From an uncultured Lachnospira sp. (GTDB taxonomy: Bacteria > Bacillota > Clostridia > Lachnospirales > Lachnospiraceae), in contig CAJUKN010000011.1 in assembly GCA_910587485.1 (NCBI GenBank), positions 40,813 to 104,812 on the forward strand: DNA of 64,000 nt, given 5' to 3'. Every line of letters starts with the position of its first letter. The stretch's first letter is position 1. The notes under the pieces are model-generated. The model was not told the origin of the DNA and searched no databases. It was given only the letters and a program-made list of their open reading frames with translations. The position numbers were made by a program, and so were the translations under genes. Positions 10,129 through 18,571 of the stretch are shown in pieces.

Positions 10129-11481
10129 ATGGGCAAGTATTTTGGTACAGATGGTTTTAGGGGAGAGGCTAATGTCAATCTTACAGTAGAACATGCGTTT
10201 AAAGTAGGAAGATTTTTAGGTTGGTTTTATGGCAAGAACCATAAAGGTGATAAAGTAAAGATTGTTATAGGAAAAGATACAAGAAGAAGCAGTTATATGT
10301 TTGAATACTCACTTGTTGCAGGACTTACTGCATCAGGAGCAGACGTCTATTTACTGCATGTAACCACAACGCCAAGTGTTTCTTATGTTGTGAGAACAGA
10401 AGATTTTGATTGCGGAATTATGATAAGTGCCAGTCACAATCCATTTTATGACAATGGTATTAAGCTAATCAATGACAAAGGCGAAAAGATGAGGGAAGAT
10501 GTTATTGATGAGATTGAAAAATATCTTGATGGAGAGATAGATGAATTGCCATTTGCAACAAAGGAAAATATTGGCTGCACCATTGACTATACGGCTGGCA
10601 GAAATAGGTATATGGGCTATCTTATAAGTCTTGCTATCTACTCATTTAAAGGCATGAGAGTTGGTATTGATGCGGCGAATGGAAGTGCATGGAATTTAGC
10701 CAAAAATGTTTTTGATGCACTGGGAGCAAAAACCTATGTTATTAATGCACAGCCTAATGGAATAAATATCAATGAAAATTGTGGTTCTACACATATTGAA
10801 GGTTTGTGCGAGTTAGTAAAAAGAGAACATCTTGACATTGGCTTTGCGTTTGATGGTGATGCAGACCGATGTCTTTGTGTTGATGAAAAGGGGAATATTG
10901 TAACAGGCGACCATATTTTGTATATATATGGGGCTTATATGAAGGAGCGAGGCAAACTTTCAGATAATACAGTTGTTACAACAGTAATGTCTAATTTTGG
11001 GCTGTATAAAGCATTTGAGGTAGCAGGCATTTGTTATGAAAAAACAGATGTTGGCGATAAATATGTCTATGAGTGCATGTCAAATCATGGTTATCGGCTT
11101 GGCGGCGAACAATCTGGACATATTATTTTTAGTAAATATGCAACTACGGGTGATGGGATTATAACAGCACTCAAAATGATGGAGGTTATGTTGGCAAAGA
11201 AAAAGACATTAAGCGAGCTAAAATCTCCAGTTGCTATTTTTCCACAGGTTCTTAAAAATATAAAAGTGACAGATAAAACAATGGCGCAAAATGATACAGA
11301 TGTAAAGGCAGCAGTTGAAAAAGTTGCAGAAGCACTTGGTAATGATGGTAGGATTCTTGTTCGTGAAAGTGGAACAGAACCAGTTGTTCGTGTGATGGTT
11401 GAGGCTGGAAGTCAAGAACTATGTGTAAAGTATGTAGATGAAGTTATTGAAGTGATAAAGAGTAAAGGCTATGCCATATAA
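10129..11481 (+). CDS. glmM: Phosphoglucosamine mutase
   Basis: 450 aa, matching GlmM length. Begins MGKYFGTDGFRG; the phosphoserine loop is ISASHNP, the metal loop DGDADR, the sugar loop GGEQSGHI, and the phosphate-binding loop RESGTEPVVRV. GEQSGH rather than GEMSGH favours GlmM over phosphomannomutase. It converts glucosamine-6-P to glucosamine-1-P on the way to UDP-GlcNAc for peptidoglycan and teichoic acids. ATG follows AGGAG. In this cluster it might also supply mannose-1-P, which is inference. A strong hairpin with a T-run follows. Confidence 0.92.
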   Translation: MGKYFGTDGFRGEANVNLTVEHAFKVGRFLGWFYGKNHKGDKVKIVIGKDTRRSSYMFEYSLVAGLTASGADVYLLHVTTTPSVSYVVRTEDFDCGIMISASHNPFYDNGIKLINDKGEKMREDVIDEIEKYLDGEIDELPFATKENIGCTIDYTAGRNRYMGYLISLAIYSFKGMRVGIDAANGSAWNLAKNVFDALGAKTYVINAQPNGININENCGSTHIEGLCELVKREHLDIGFAFDGDADRCLCVDEKGNIVTGDHILYIYGAYMKERGKLSDNTVVTTVMSNFGLYKAFEVAGICYEKTDVGDKYVYECMSNHGYRLGGEQSGHIIFSKYATTGDGIITALKMMEVMLAKKKTLSELKSPVAIFPQVLKNIKVTDKTMAQNDTDVKAAVEKVAEALGNDGRILVRESGTEPVVRVMVEAGSQELCVKYVDEVIEVIKSKGYAI

Positions 11482-11498
11482 AAATCAGGTATAAATCG

Positions 11499-11546
11499 AA
11501 ACCTCCTATAATAAGATTATAACAAGTCTTATTGTAGGGGGTTTTT
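11499..11546 (+). terminator. glmM terminator whose 3' arm holds the next gene's ribosome site
   Basis: Near-perfect stem: AACCTCCTATAATAAGA pairs with TCTTATTGTAGGGGGTT, followed by TTTTT. The five T residues run straight into the ATG at 11547, and AGGGGG in the 3' arm (11536-11541) is the only ribosome site for that gene. It can act as an intrinsic terminator and also hide the ribosome site. Confidence 0.8.
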
Positions 11547-11966
11547 ATGCGAAAGAACAAAATTGATATTTTAGTATGTATATTTTTGATATTTGTATGT
11601 TCTGTTTGCGGGTTATGGGGTTGTGGCAAAACCGAAACAGAAGTGACACAACTCGATTATACGGTTGTGGAAGATAAGGATATACCCCAAGAACTAAAGA
11701 ATATCATTGATGAAAAAAAGGAAAGTACGATTAGGCTTACATATAATACAGATGAATATACATATGCAGTTGCAGGGTATGGAACAATGGGAACAAGCGG
11801 ATACAGTATTTGTGTAAACAGTGTGTCACTTGGTACAGATTCTATCTATGTAGACATCGATTTGTTAGGACCAAAACCTCAAGAACAGGTTACAAAAGTA
11901 AGTACAACACCTTATATTGTGTTAAAAATGGAAAAAAGAGATGAAACAGTGGTATTTAATATGTAG
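11547..11966 (+). CDS. Putative lipoprotein, unknown function
   Basis: 139 aa. Signal peptide of 26 residues ending in a lipobox-like LWGC (Cys at about residue 27), followed by a short soluble domain of about 110 residues rich in Thr and Tyr; no recognised family. The ATG abuts the terminator of glmM and uses the GGGGG in its 3' arm as ribosome site. It lies 14 bases before the SPOCS-LysM gene, so the two may be co-transcribed and connected with the cell envelope or sporulation. Function not assignable. Confidence 0.65.
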   Translation: MRKNKIDILVCIFLIFVCSVCGLWGCGKTETEVTQLDYTVVEDKDIPQELKNIIDEKKESTIRLTYNTDEYTYAVAGYGTMGTSGYSICVNSVSLGTDSIYVDIDLLGPKPQEQVTKVSTTPYIVLKMEKRDETVVFNM

Positions 11967-11980
11967 CGCAGCGCGCAGAA

Positions 11981-13591
11981 ATGGAGTTTAGTGTGATTAT
12001 TAATAAAGGGTATATTCATGATAACGAATGTAAATGCAAAAATACCATACAGATAACATTAGATGATGATTTTAACGTGCCAGATAATAAAGCGGATATT
12101 GAACATATTATAAGACAATGGGGAAATGCAAGAATTGACGAAGCAAAGGCTTTAGGCGAAAAAGCAGAAGTAAAAGGCTGCCTTGATTTTGCAATTCTTT
12201 ATATGGGAAATGATGAAGATGGAGGCAGTATGCCTTTTAAAATGACAGGAGATATTGATATTGGTGAGGTAATTAATTTAAGCTGTGATGTTGAAAATAT
12301 CCCAATATATTGGGAAACGCATCTTGAAGACCTTACAGTAAAAGCAATTAACTCACGCAAAATCAATGTTAAAGCTATTATTTCTATAAAAATTGTGTGT
12401 GAAGATATAGAAGATTACAGTTTTGGTTATGAAGTATCAGAAGTTCAAGAAAACGAGTGTATTCAAGTGAAAAAGCAAAATCTTCAATATGCTGAACTGA
12501 TGGTTAATATGAGAGATAATTTAAGAATCCGAGAGACTGTATCGCTTCCTCAAGGAAAACCAAACATAGGAAGTATTATGTGGGAAGAATTATGGATACG
12601 AAGTTTTGACAGTAAAGCTGTAGAAGATGGCATGGAAATTAATATCGAGTTAGGCTATTTTATTATTTATGTGCCAGAAAACAGTGATATTGGGACAGCA
12701 TGGTATGATTCCACTGCTAATTTTAATGGAAAATTAGATATCAGCGGCTGTAATATGGATATGATACATTTTGTCAATTATTCGATGACGAGCTGTGGCA
12801 TAGAGGCAAAACCAAACTATGACGGAGAGCTTCGAGACTTGAATCTTGAGATGGTGCTTGAAATGAATGTAAAATGTTATCAGGAAAGAACACAACAGAT
12901 TATTGATGATATTTATTCGCCTGTAAAGCATATTGAAATCAATAGTACTCCTGTATCAATTAAAAATTTGATTGCAAGGAACAATTCAAGATGTCAGATT
13001 AATGAGCGTGTAAAAACGGATAAATATGGTTCTATTTTGCAGATAATTAGTTGTAATGGTGTTGCACATATTGATGATATACAGGTGGAAAAAGATGGAC
13101 TACAGGTAGAAGGTGTAGTTATTGTAAATACTTTTTATGTATCAGAAAGTGATTCCAATCCATTAGGCAGCTTTTCAATACCAATCCCATTTTCGCATAA
13201 GGTGCAATTAAAAACAACAGAAGATATGGAATACTATATGCAAAGCTGTGTAGAACATGTTGGAATTGTGATGACAGGAAGTCAAGAACTTGAAGTAAAG
13301 GGCAATGTAGTAATTGATGTTATATGCTTTAATGTTGTTCATGTCAATGTTGTTCAAGAATGTGAAGCAAACGAAGGTGATGAAAATATGTATTTGAATT
13401 TGCCAACGATGGTAGGGTATATATCTGATGGAAAAAATTCACTGTGGGATATTGCCAAAAAATATAATACAACAGTTGATTCAATAAAGAAGGATAATAA
13501 AGGGATTCCAGAGCTTGCCGATGCAGATTATAAAATAAAGGCAGGAGAAAAACTGTTGTTGATGAAAGAGCTTAGTATGAAAGAAGCATAA
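11981..13591 (+). CDS. SPOCS (DUF3794) and LysM domain protein, spore-associated
   Basis: 536 aa. The N-terminal region and the middle (about residues 30-460) contain beta-rich repeats of the SPOCS/DUF3794 type found in clostridial spore coat and exosporium proteins; the C-terminal 45 residues are a LysM (YISDGKNSLWDIAKKYNTT ... IKAGEKLLL) that binds peptidoglycan or other GlcNAc polymers. The combination is characteristic of clostridial spore morphogenesis proteins. The start is uncertain: ATG 11981 has no clear ribosome site, while GTG 11993 has GGAG six bases upstream, giving a protein four residues shorter. It sits behind a small lipoprotein gene; a terminator follows. Confidence 0.85.
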   Translation: MEFSVIINKGYIHDNECKCKNTIQITLDDDFNVPDNKADIEHIIRQWGNARIDEAKALGEKAEVKGCLDFAILYMGNDEDGGSMPFKMTGDIDIGEVINLSCDVENIPIYWETHLEDLTVKAINSRKINVKAIISIKIVCEDIEDYSFGYEVSEVQENECIQVKKQNLQYAELMVNMRDNLRIRETVSLPQGKPNIGSIMWEELWIRSFDSKAVEDGMEINIELGYFIIYVPENSDIGTAWYDSTANFNGKLDISGCNMDMIHFVNYSMTSCGIEAKPNYDGELRDLNLEMVLEMNVKCYQERTQQIIDDIYSPVKHIEINSTPVSIKNLIARNNSRCQINERVKTDKYGSILQIISCNGVAHIDDIQVEKDGLQVEGVVIVNTFYVSESDSNPLGSFSIPIPFSHKVQLKTTEDMEYYMQSCVEHVGIVMTGSQELEVKGNVVIDVICFNVVHVNVVQECEANEGDENMYLNLPTMVGYISDGKNSLWDIAKKYNTTVDSIKKDNKGIPELADADYKIKAGEKLLLMKELSMKEA

Positions 13592-13627
13592 GTATAAAAA
13601 AATATTTTCACAAATAAAATATAATAA

Positions 13628-13663
13628 AAAAATCCTTGTTATTTCTTGACAAGGATTTTTTTG
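13628..13663 (+). terminator. Intrinsic terminator after SPOCS-LysM gene
   Basis: AATCCTTGT / ACAAGGATT stem with a short loop and a run of T residues at 13655-13662, just downstream of the SPOCS-LysM gene. Confidence 0.85.
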
Positions 13664-13672
13664 TATTCTATA

Positions 13673-13717
13673 ATAAGATATCTAACAATAAAATATCTAA
13701 TAATAAGATATCTAAAT
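13673..13717. promoter_or_regulatory. Three 15-bp tandem repeats, candidate MarR operator
   Basis: Three consecutive 15-bp units of the form ATAAGATATCTAAYA (13673-13687, 13688-13702, 13703-13717). Units 1 and 3 contain the palindrome AGATATCT. They lie between the preceding terminator and the marR ribosome site, where an autoregulatory operator would be expected. Confidence 0.5.
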
Positions 13718-13743
13718 ATAAATTTAAAGGAAAAAGAAAAAAT

Positions 13744-14181
13744 ATGAAAGAGTCATTACACTATTTACTTATGGCAGATTATTTATTATTTCAAAAATCT
13801 TTGCTTGCAAGTATTAAAGATATAAATTTAACATCTGGACAACCAAAGATTCTTGATTATTTATTATTTCATGATGGTGCTGTTCAAAAAGAAATTGCTG
13901 AAGCTTGCCATATTGAACCAGCTACTATTACATCCGTTTTGCTTGGAATGGAGAATAAAGGTTTGATAATACGAAAGAATATCAATGGTAATCGACGTTG
14001 TTTATATGTATATTTGACCGATAAGGGGAAGGCGCTTGCAGAAAAAGTTGAATTAAGCTTTGATATAATTGAAGAAAAAGCACTTTTAGACTTTAGTGAT
14101 GATGAGAAAAAAATGCTTACTATTTTTCTAACTAAAATGAACAACAATTTACTTGAAAAAGGAGTTATTGGTGATGAGTAA
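13744..14181 (+). CDS. MarR-family transcriptional regulator
   Basis: 145 aa winged helix-turn-helix protein. LTSGQPKILDYL leads into the recognition region (QKEIAEACHIEPATITSVLLGMENKG) and the beta-wing (IIRKNINGNRRCLYVYLTDKG), the classic MarR order. MarR proteins bind palindromes as dimers and usually repress their own promoter and neighbours until a small molecule binds. ATG 13744 follows AAAGGAAAAAGA; the longer upstream frame is just the repeat region. The stop overlaps the next start (ATGAGTAA), indicating translational coupling with the membrane protein, its probable target. Ligand unknown. Confidence 0.88.
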   Translation: MKESLHYLLMADYLLFQKSLLASIKDINLTSGQPKILDYLLFHDGAVQKEIAEACHIEPATITSVLLGMENKGLIIRKNINGNRRCLYVYLTDKGKALAEKVELSFDIIEEKALLDFSDDEKKMLTIFLTKMNNNLLEKGVIGDE

Positions 14182-14821
14182 AACTGAAATTGCAAAACGA
14201 TATGTTTTATTTATGATAAGTTTATTTTTTTCGGCGTTAGGTGTTGCCTTTACCAAACATGGTGAATTGGGTGTATCACCTATTTCTTCTGTGGCAAATG
14301 TTATGAGTTATAAGTTTGATTTTTTCTCTTTGGGAACATGGCTTATTATTTGGAATTGTTTTTTGATAATTGGACAGATTGTCATACTTCGCAAAAATTT
14401 TCAATTAATACAGTTATTACAAATTCCTTTGTCTTTTTTATTTGGTTGGTTTACTGATTTGGGAATGTGGATTGTATCATTTATTTCTGCAAATACATAT
14501 CCTATGTGTATTGTTATGGTAATTGCTGGAATTGTGATTCTTGGCTTTGGAATTTCACTTTCTATTATTGCAAATGTTATTATGAACTCAGGTGAAGCAT
14601 TTGTAAAAGCAATTTCCGATATATTCCATAAAAAATTTGGAAATGTAAAAATTGTATTTGATATTTTTTGTGTTATCATGTCTATTATTTTATCTCTATT
14701 ATTTTTTGATTTTACTATTGTGGGAATAAGAGAAGGAACAATTATTTCAGCTCTGTTGACAGGTGTTGTTGTAAAATTTTTTAACGATAAATTAAAAGAA
14801 CCTTTAAATAAAATTTTATAA
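14174..14821 (+). CDS. YczE/YyaS-type integral membrane protein
   Basis: 215 aa, five to six hydrophobic segments. The segment ALGVAFTKHGELGVSPISSVANVMS resembles the YczE/YitT-like membrane protein family found with regulators in Firmicutes; its molecular role is not established. ATG 14174 follows AAAGGAG with a 9-base spacer and overlaps the marR stop by eight bases. The pairing with MarR suggests inducible expression, perhaps an exporter-like function. A hairpin follows the stop. Confidence 0.7.
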   Translation: MSKTEIAKRYVLFMISLFFSALGVAFTKHGELGVSPISSVANVMSYKFDFFSLGTWLIIWNCFLIIGQIVILRKNFQLIQLLQIPLSFLFGWFTDLGMWIVSFISANTYPMCIVMVIAGIVILGFGISLSIIANVIMNSGEAFVKAISDIFHKKFGNVKIVFDIFCVIMSIILSLLFFDFTIVGIREGTIISALLTGVVVKFFNDKLKEPLNKIL

Positions 14822-14862
14822 GGCAATTCCTTCGCTTTTAAACGAGAGAATTGCCTCATATT
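14821..14862 (+). terminator. Hairpin after YczE-like gene
   Basis: AGGCAATTC / GAATTGCCT stem (14821-14829 with 14848-14856) directly after the stop; weak T-tract, so termination strength is uncertain. It may serve both strands. Confidence 0.55.
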
Positions 14863-14977
14863 ATAAGAAAATTCAACTTACCAGCAAGTTTAGTCTGTGA
14901 ACTTGCAAGAGTTGTTTATAACTCTTTTTTTGGATAGTTGACAGTCCATTTACGAGGATTGGACTAGCTTTTAAAAA

Positions 14978-15601
14978 TTATTTACCAAGAATATCTGATG
15001 TTCTTGCAGAAGAACCATTGTCCTCAAACCACTTATCAAACTTATCCATCGTAGCTGAATATGTATCAGAAGAGATACCAGGAAGGTCTTTTCCCCAAGC
15101 TTTTGTTGCCTGTTTAAATCCCTTCTCAACAGCAGAAACCATTTTTTTCATCTTTTCTTCGTCGCCGCCAGAAAGTGCAATAGCAAAATCAACTAAACGG
15201 TCTGAAGTTTGATTAACACCCCAATAACCATTTTCGCCAATATCTTCCTTAGCTTGTGCAATGGTTGCTGCATCAGCAGTAAAGTTGCCATTTGCCAAAG
15301 CTTTCCACATATCATCTGCGTTGCCGATTGTCACACCCTGTTTTTGGAACATTTTAGTTACTAATGACTGCATTTGTTCCAATCTTGCTTGCGTGTCTGC
15401 CTTCATCTTAGCAACTACATTTGATGATGTTTTTGAGTAAGCTTTTTCTGCTTTAGCAGTTGTCTTAGAAGCTTCGTAAGTAGCTCCTTCTTCAACAGTG
15501 TCCTTTTTTTTGGCTTCGTTTGTGCTATTCGCTTTAGAATTACTAGCAGAGCTAGAATAATCTGTATAAGAATAGCGATTATCAACACCATATAAACTCA
15601 T
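14978..15601 (-). CDS. Conserved clostridial protein of unknown function
   Basis: 207 aa, no signal peptide or membrane span. N-terminal 70 residues are disordered, rich in Ser, Ala, Lys and Thr; a helical Gln/Lys-rich stretch (about 65-90) precedes a compact domain containing ENGYWGVNQTSDRLVDFA and GGDEEKMKKM. I recall similar sequences in many motile Clostridia but know no assigned function, so none is given. The start is secure: AAGGAGG seven bases before ATG. The upstream region is about 270 bases long with its own promoter space, so it is probably monocistronic. Confidence 0.7.
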   Translation of the reverse strand: MSLYGVDNRYSYTDYSSSASNSKANSTNEAKKKDTVEEGATYEASKTTAKAEKAYSKTSSNVVAKMKADTQARLEQMQSLVTKMFQKQGVTIGNADDMWKALANGNFTADAATIAQAKEDIGENGYWGVNQTSDRLVDFAIALSGGDEEKMKKMVSAVEKGFKQATKAWGKDLPGISSDTYSATMDKFDKWFEDNGSSARTSDILGK

Positions 15602-15805
15602 AGAATGCCTCCTTGCCGCGTAAAAACGCTTAAAAATTTTTCATAGCATATCCTCCATGATACACTACTATTTTTTATATCGGAAGAACGATTCCCATTT
15701 TTAACCTTTTTATAGCTAAATCTATTATGAATGAAACTGGATAAGGAGAAAACTCCAAAATTATGTTTAAAATTTATGATATTATCCATAGAATTAGGGA
15801 GCATC

Positions 15806-15844
15806 GGATTATGTCAGCCATAATCCCAGTCTATAACCGGACTG
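15806..15844. other. Two adjacent hairpins downstream of the PIN gene
   Basis: GGATTATG / CATAATCC (15806-15826) followed at once by CAGTC / GACTG (15827-15844). Positioned about 30 bases beyond the end of the - strand PIN gene; may stabilise or terminate its mRNA, though no T-run is evident. Confidence 0.4.
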
Positions 15845-15870
15845 ATAGAAAAGCTTTCTGGAAATATATA

Positions 15871-16284
15871 TTACATGATGTTCAAAAGGACTTCCGTTGG
15901 GGTAAGCGCAGGAATACCAAAGCTTTCAAAATCTCTTTTGTTACGGGTGACAATATAATCACAATGTATAGATTTGGCACAAGTAGCAACAAGACAATCC
16001 TCGAAATCCTTTGCCCTTTTCTGAAATGCAATAAGAATATCATTGTTAGTAACACTACATACTTTGGCAATCTCCAAAAGTTTTCCGACTGCCTTATATG
16101 CCATATCAGTGCTATGGGTATATTTTCTTACAAGATAGTAGATGTCGGTAACAGAAGATGCTGGTACAAAACCGTCTATTTTGTGTTCTTCACAAAGCTT
16201 CAGAACCTTGTAAGAATCCTCTATAAAAGGCTCTCTTTCCAATAATACATCAATGATTACATTCGTATCACACATTATTTTCAT
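15871..16284 (-). CDS. PIN-domain toxin (VapC-like)
   Basis: 137 aa PIN-fold ribonuclease. Acidic catalytic residues expected of the family are visible: Asp in MCDTNVIIDV, Asp in SVTDIYYL, Asp in FEDCLVA and Asp in the DYIVTRNKRDF segment. PIN toxins cleave tRNA or mRNA when freed from antitoxin. It overlaps the antitoxin gene by 17 bases, so it is translationally coupled. Start may be Met1 or Met4 (MCDTN). Family length is typical. The RNA target cannot be inferred. Confidence 0.88.
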   Translation of the reverse strand: MKIMCDTNVIIDVLLEREPFIEDSYKVLKLCEEHKIDGFVPASSVTDIYYLVRKYTHSTDMAYKAVGKLLEIAKVCSVTNNDILIAFQKRAKDFEDCLVATCAKSIHCDYIVTRNKRDFESFGIPALTPTEVLLNIM

Positions 16285-16495
16285 ATTTTAACAGACGCTC
16301 CTCTCGCAAAGAATCCATATCTATATCAGAAGAAATACCACTAAGCATTCCGCGCAAGGAATCCACCGCAGAAATTTGGGGATTTATAACTTTAGCAACC
16401 GTTTTTCCATTACGAGTAATAAAGATATCTTCCTCGGCAATTAATTCAAGGTACTTTCCGAAATTAGCTTTAAATTCTGTCGCTGTAACAACCAT
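16268..16495 (-). CDS. Phd/YefM-type antitoxin
   Basis: 75 aa. The N-terminal half (MVVTATEFKANFGKYLELI ... ITRNGKTVAKVI) is the Phd/YefM DNA-binding fold; the C-terminal half is a charged, probably disordered toxin-binding tail. Such antitoxins neutralise the partner toxin and repress the operon. ATG follows AAAGGAGG. A good sigma-A-type promoter lies 30-60 bases upstream. It is the first gene of the two-gene operon with the PIN toxin. Confidence 0.87.
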   Translation of the reverse strand: MVVTATEFKANFGKYLELIAEEDIFITRNGKTVAKVINPQISAVDSLRGMLSGISSDIDMDSLREERLLKYENNV

Positions 16496-16527
16496 GGATA
16501 AATCCTCCTTTTGTTTAGGTTATTCTA

Positions 16528-16556
16528 ATTATATGCGATTTTTTTAAAAAAATCAA
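16528..16556 (-). promoter_or_regulatory. Promoter of the toxin-antitoxin operon
   Basis: Read on the - strand: TTGATT (16551-16556), 17-base spacer, TATAAT (16528-16533). It lies just upstream of the antitoxin ribosome site. Confidence 0.7.
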
Positions 16557-16840
16557 TAAAACCATGCGAAACAGGAAGAAATAATATTAAAAATCGCTCA
16601 ATATGAAAGAAAAATATTATTGTTTTTCTGTATATTTTTATCCCTATCTGGTTTAACCCATAATTAAAAAATAAAAAGGTTAAAAAATTGTTATAAAAAA
16701 TTAAACAGAGCTATCATAACGCAAATCCCCCACTTATGTCTTGTGACATTGAAGTGGAGGATTGTTTAATAAGGTTAAATCATATATTGAACAGTTGAGC
16801 TTTTATGTAATAGTCCCATTTTAAATTTATTGACGAAAAA
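16557..16840. other. Intergenic region, AT-rich, one structured repeat
   Basis: No gene is visible. It holds the R2-type hairpin at 16721-16766 and otherwise featureless AT-rich sequence between the toxin-antitoxin promoter and the end of the hydrogenase gene. Confidence 0.6.
16721..16766. repeat. Dispersed hairpin repeat R2, short copy
   Basis: ATCCCCCACTTATGTC pairs with GACATTGAAGTGGAGGAT around a short loop. The same CCCCCACTT...AAGTGG hairpin recurs at 35118-35168 and 56385-56435. Lying after the hydrogenase stop, it may also act as its 3' end structure. Confidence 0.6.
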
Positions 16841-18571
16841 TTAAATATCCCACTCCGACTGATTTGTATGTAAAAGTTCATGTGATTGATGTGATAATGG
16901 TTTGTCTAGGAACTGTTCATACAACTGTCCTATAAAAGGATTTTCATGGCTAAAACGGATAGAAGCATTTGCATCCAGATGGCGAAGCGTCTCACCGCGC
17001 TGTGCAGCAAGTTCTTTTCCATCTGTGATAGGCTGACCGCCGCCGCCTGCACAGCCGCCGGGACATGCCATGATTTCTACAAAATCATACTGTGCCTTGT
17101 TTGATTGAATAGCATGAAGCAATTTTCTTGCATTTCCTAATCCGCTTGCAACAGCAATTTTTAAACTGACATCGCCAACTTGTACAATGCGCTCTTTCCA
17201 GCCTTCCATTCCCCGAACCATACTAAAGGCATCAGGATGTGGATTTTGACCTGTAACAAGATAATGTGCGCTTCTAAGGGCAGCTTCCATAACACCGCCT
17301 GTTGTGCCAAAGATAACGCCAGCTCCAGTGCCTAATCCTAAAGGTTCATCAAAACTGCTCTCGCCAAGCTCTTCCAGACAAATACCACTAGAGCGCAGCA
17401 TACGGCTTGTTTCTCTTGTAGTAAGCACAATATCTACATCTTTTTTAGCTTTGGTATCAGAAACTTGAGGAACATCGGCTTCATATTTCTTTGATACACA
17501 TGGCATAATAGATACACAGCAAATCTGTTCAGGCTCTACATTAAGCTGTTTTGCAAACCAAGTTTTGGCAATAGCGCCAAACATTTGCTGAGGTGATTTA
17601 GCACTGGATAGATTTGGCATAAATTCTGGAAATTCATATTTTAAGAATCGTACCCATCCCGGACAACAGCTTGTAAACATAGGCCAATGATAGTCTTCTT
17701 TGTGCTGCAGTCGCTCTAAAAGTTCACTGCCCTCCTCCATAATTGTTAAATCAGCCGCAAAATCCGTATCAAAAACGTAATCGAATCCAAGACCTTTTAA
17801 GGCTGTTACCATTCTGCCTACAGTTGCCAAATGTTCATCAAGACCTGCATCAGCTCCCCATGCAGAACGAACAGCAGGCGCTACTTGCGCAATAACAATT
17901 TTATCTGGATTGGCAATTGCATCCAATACTTTTTGTGTATCATCTCGTTCATGCAAGGCACCTACTGGACAATGAGTTATACATTGTCCGCACAAAGTAC
18001 AATTGGCATCATTTAAGTTTCTAGTACCACGAAGTCCAACCGTTGTACGAGGACCTGTTCCAAGTACATCCCAGACGCCAAGACTTTGTATTTTTTCGCA
18101 AAAACTTACACAGCGCATACATTTGATACATTTTTCACGGTCGCGAATCAATGGCTGATTTTTATCCCAATTTTTTTTGCGATAAGAAACTTCAAAAGGA
18201 ATATCTGTAATGTTTAAGTCCTGACAAAGACTTTGCAGTGTACAATTTCCATTTCTTACACAACTTGTACAGTTTGTGTTGTGTGTTGATAGAATTAGCT
18301 CTATATTGATACGGCGCGCTTCACGAACACGCGGGGAGTTTGTTAAGACTTCCATGCCGTCTTCCGCCTGTGTATTGCAGGCTGCACATAAGTTTTCATT
18401 TCCTAATATTTCTACAATGCAGACACGACAGGCACCAATTTCGTTGATATCTTTAAGATAGCACAGGGTAGGAATTTTAATTCCCACACTGCGGGCTGCA
18501 TTTAAAATAGTAGTTCCTTCTGCCACAGTCACATTTTTTCCATCTATCGTCAATTTTACCATTTTGTCCAT
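16841..18571 (-). CDS. hydA: [FeFe] hydrogenase, multi-cluster catalytic subunit
   Basis: 576 aa cytoplasmic hydrogenase. Order: plant-type [2Fe-2S] domain (Cys in CYLKDINEIGACRVC ... CAAC), His-Cys3 [4Fe-4S] site (HNTNCTSCVRNGNC), two [4Fe-4S] ferredoxin motifs (CIKCMRCVSFC, CTLCGQCITHCPVG), then the H-cluster with L1 TSCCPGW, L2 MPCVSKKYE and L3 MACPGGCAGGGGQP. All active-site cysteines are present. It catalyses reversible 2H+ + 2e- to H2. It overlaps the upstream flavoprotein gene by 16 bases and so is its partner; this linkage with a GltD-like protein matches the glutamate-synthase-linked (A2) hydrogenase group as I recall it, so NAD(P)H is the likely electron partner. Codon G+C looks higher than in neighbours. 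Start Met1 or Met4. Confidence 0.95.
   Translation of the reverse strand: MDKMVKLTIDGKNVTVAEGTTILNAARSVGIKIPTLCYLKDINEIGACRVCIVEILGNENLCAACNTQAEDGMEVLTNSPRVREARRINIELILSTHNTNCTSCVRNGNCTLQSLCQDLNITDIPFEVSYRKKNWDKNQPLIRDREKCIKCMRCVSFCEKIQSLGVWDVLGTGPRTTVGLRGTRNLNDANCTLCGQCITHCPVGALHERDDTQKVLDAIANPDKIVIAQVAPAVRSAWGADAGLDEHLATVGRMVTALKGLGFDYVFDTDFAADLTIMEEGSELLERLQHKEDYHWPMFTSCCPGWVRFLKYEFPEFMPNLSSAKSPQQMFGAIAKTWFAKQLNVEPEQICCVSIMPCVSKKYEADVPQVSDTKAKKDVDIVLTTRETSRMLRSSGICLEELGESSFDEPLGLGTGAGVIFGTTGGVMEAALRSAHYLVTGQNPHPDAFSMVRGMEGWKERIVQVGDVSLKIAVASGLGNARKLLHAIQSNKAQYDFVEIMACPGGCAGGGGQPITDGKELAAQRGETLRHLDANASIRFSHENPFIGQLYEQFLDKPLSHQSHELLHTNQSEWDI

Noticed and set aside
13673..13717. ATATCT repeats as a CRISPR or as coding sequence
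   Set aside because: Only three 15-bp units without spacers; the encoded NKISNN peptide is an artefact of the upstream-extended marR frame, which has a proper ATG and ribosome site at 13744.
15763..16245. 160-aa ORF on the + strand
   Set aside because: It lies opposite the PIN toxin, which has catalytic motifs and a coupled antitoxin; the + frame has no recognisable domain.
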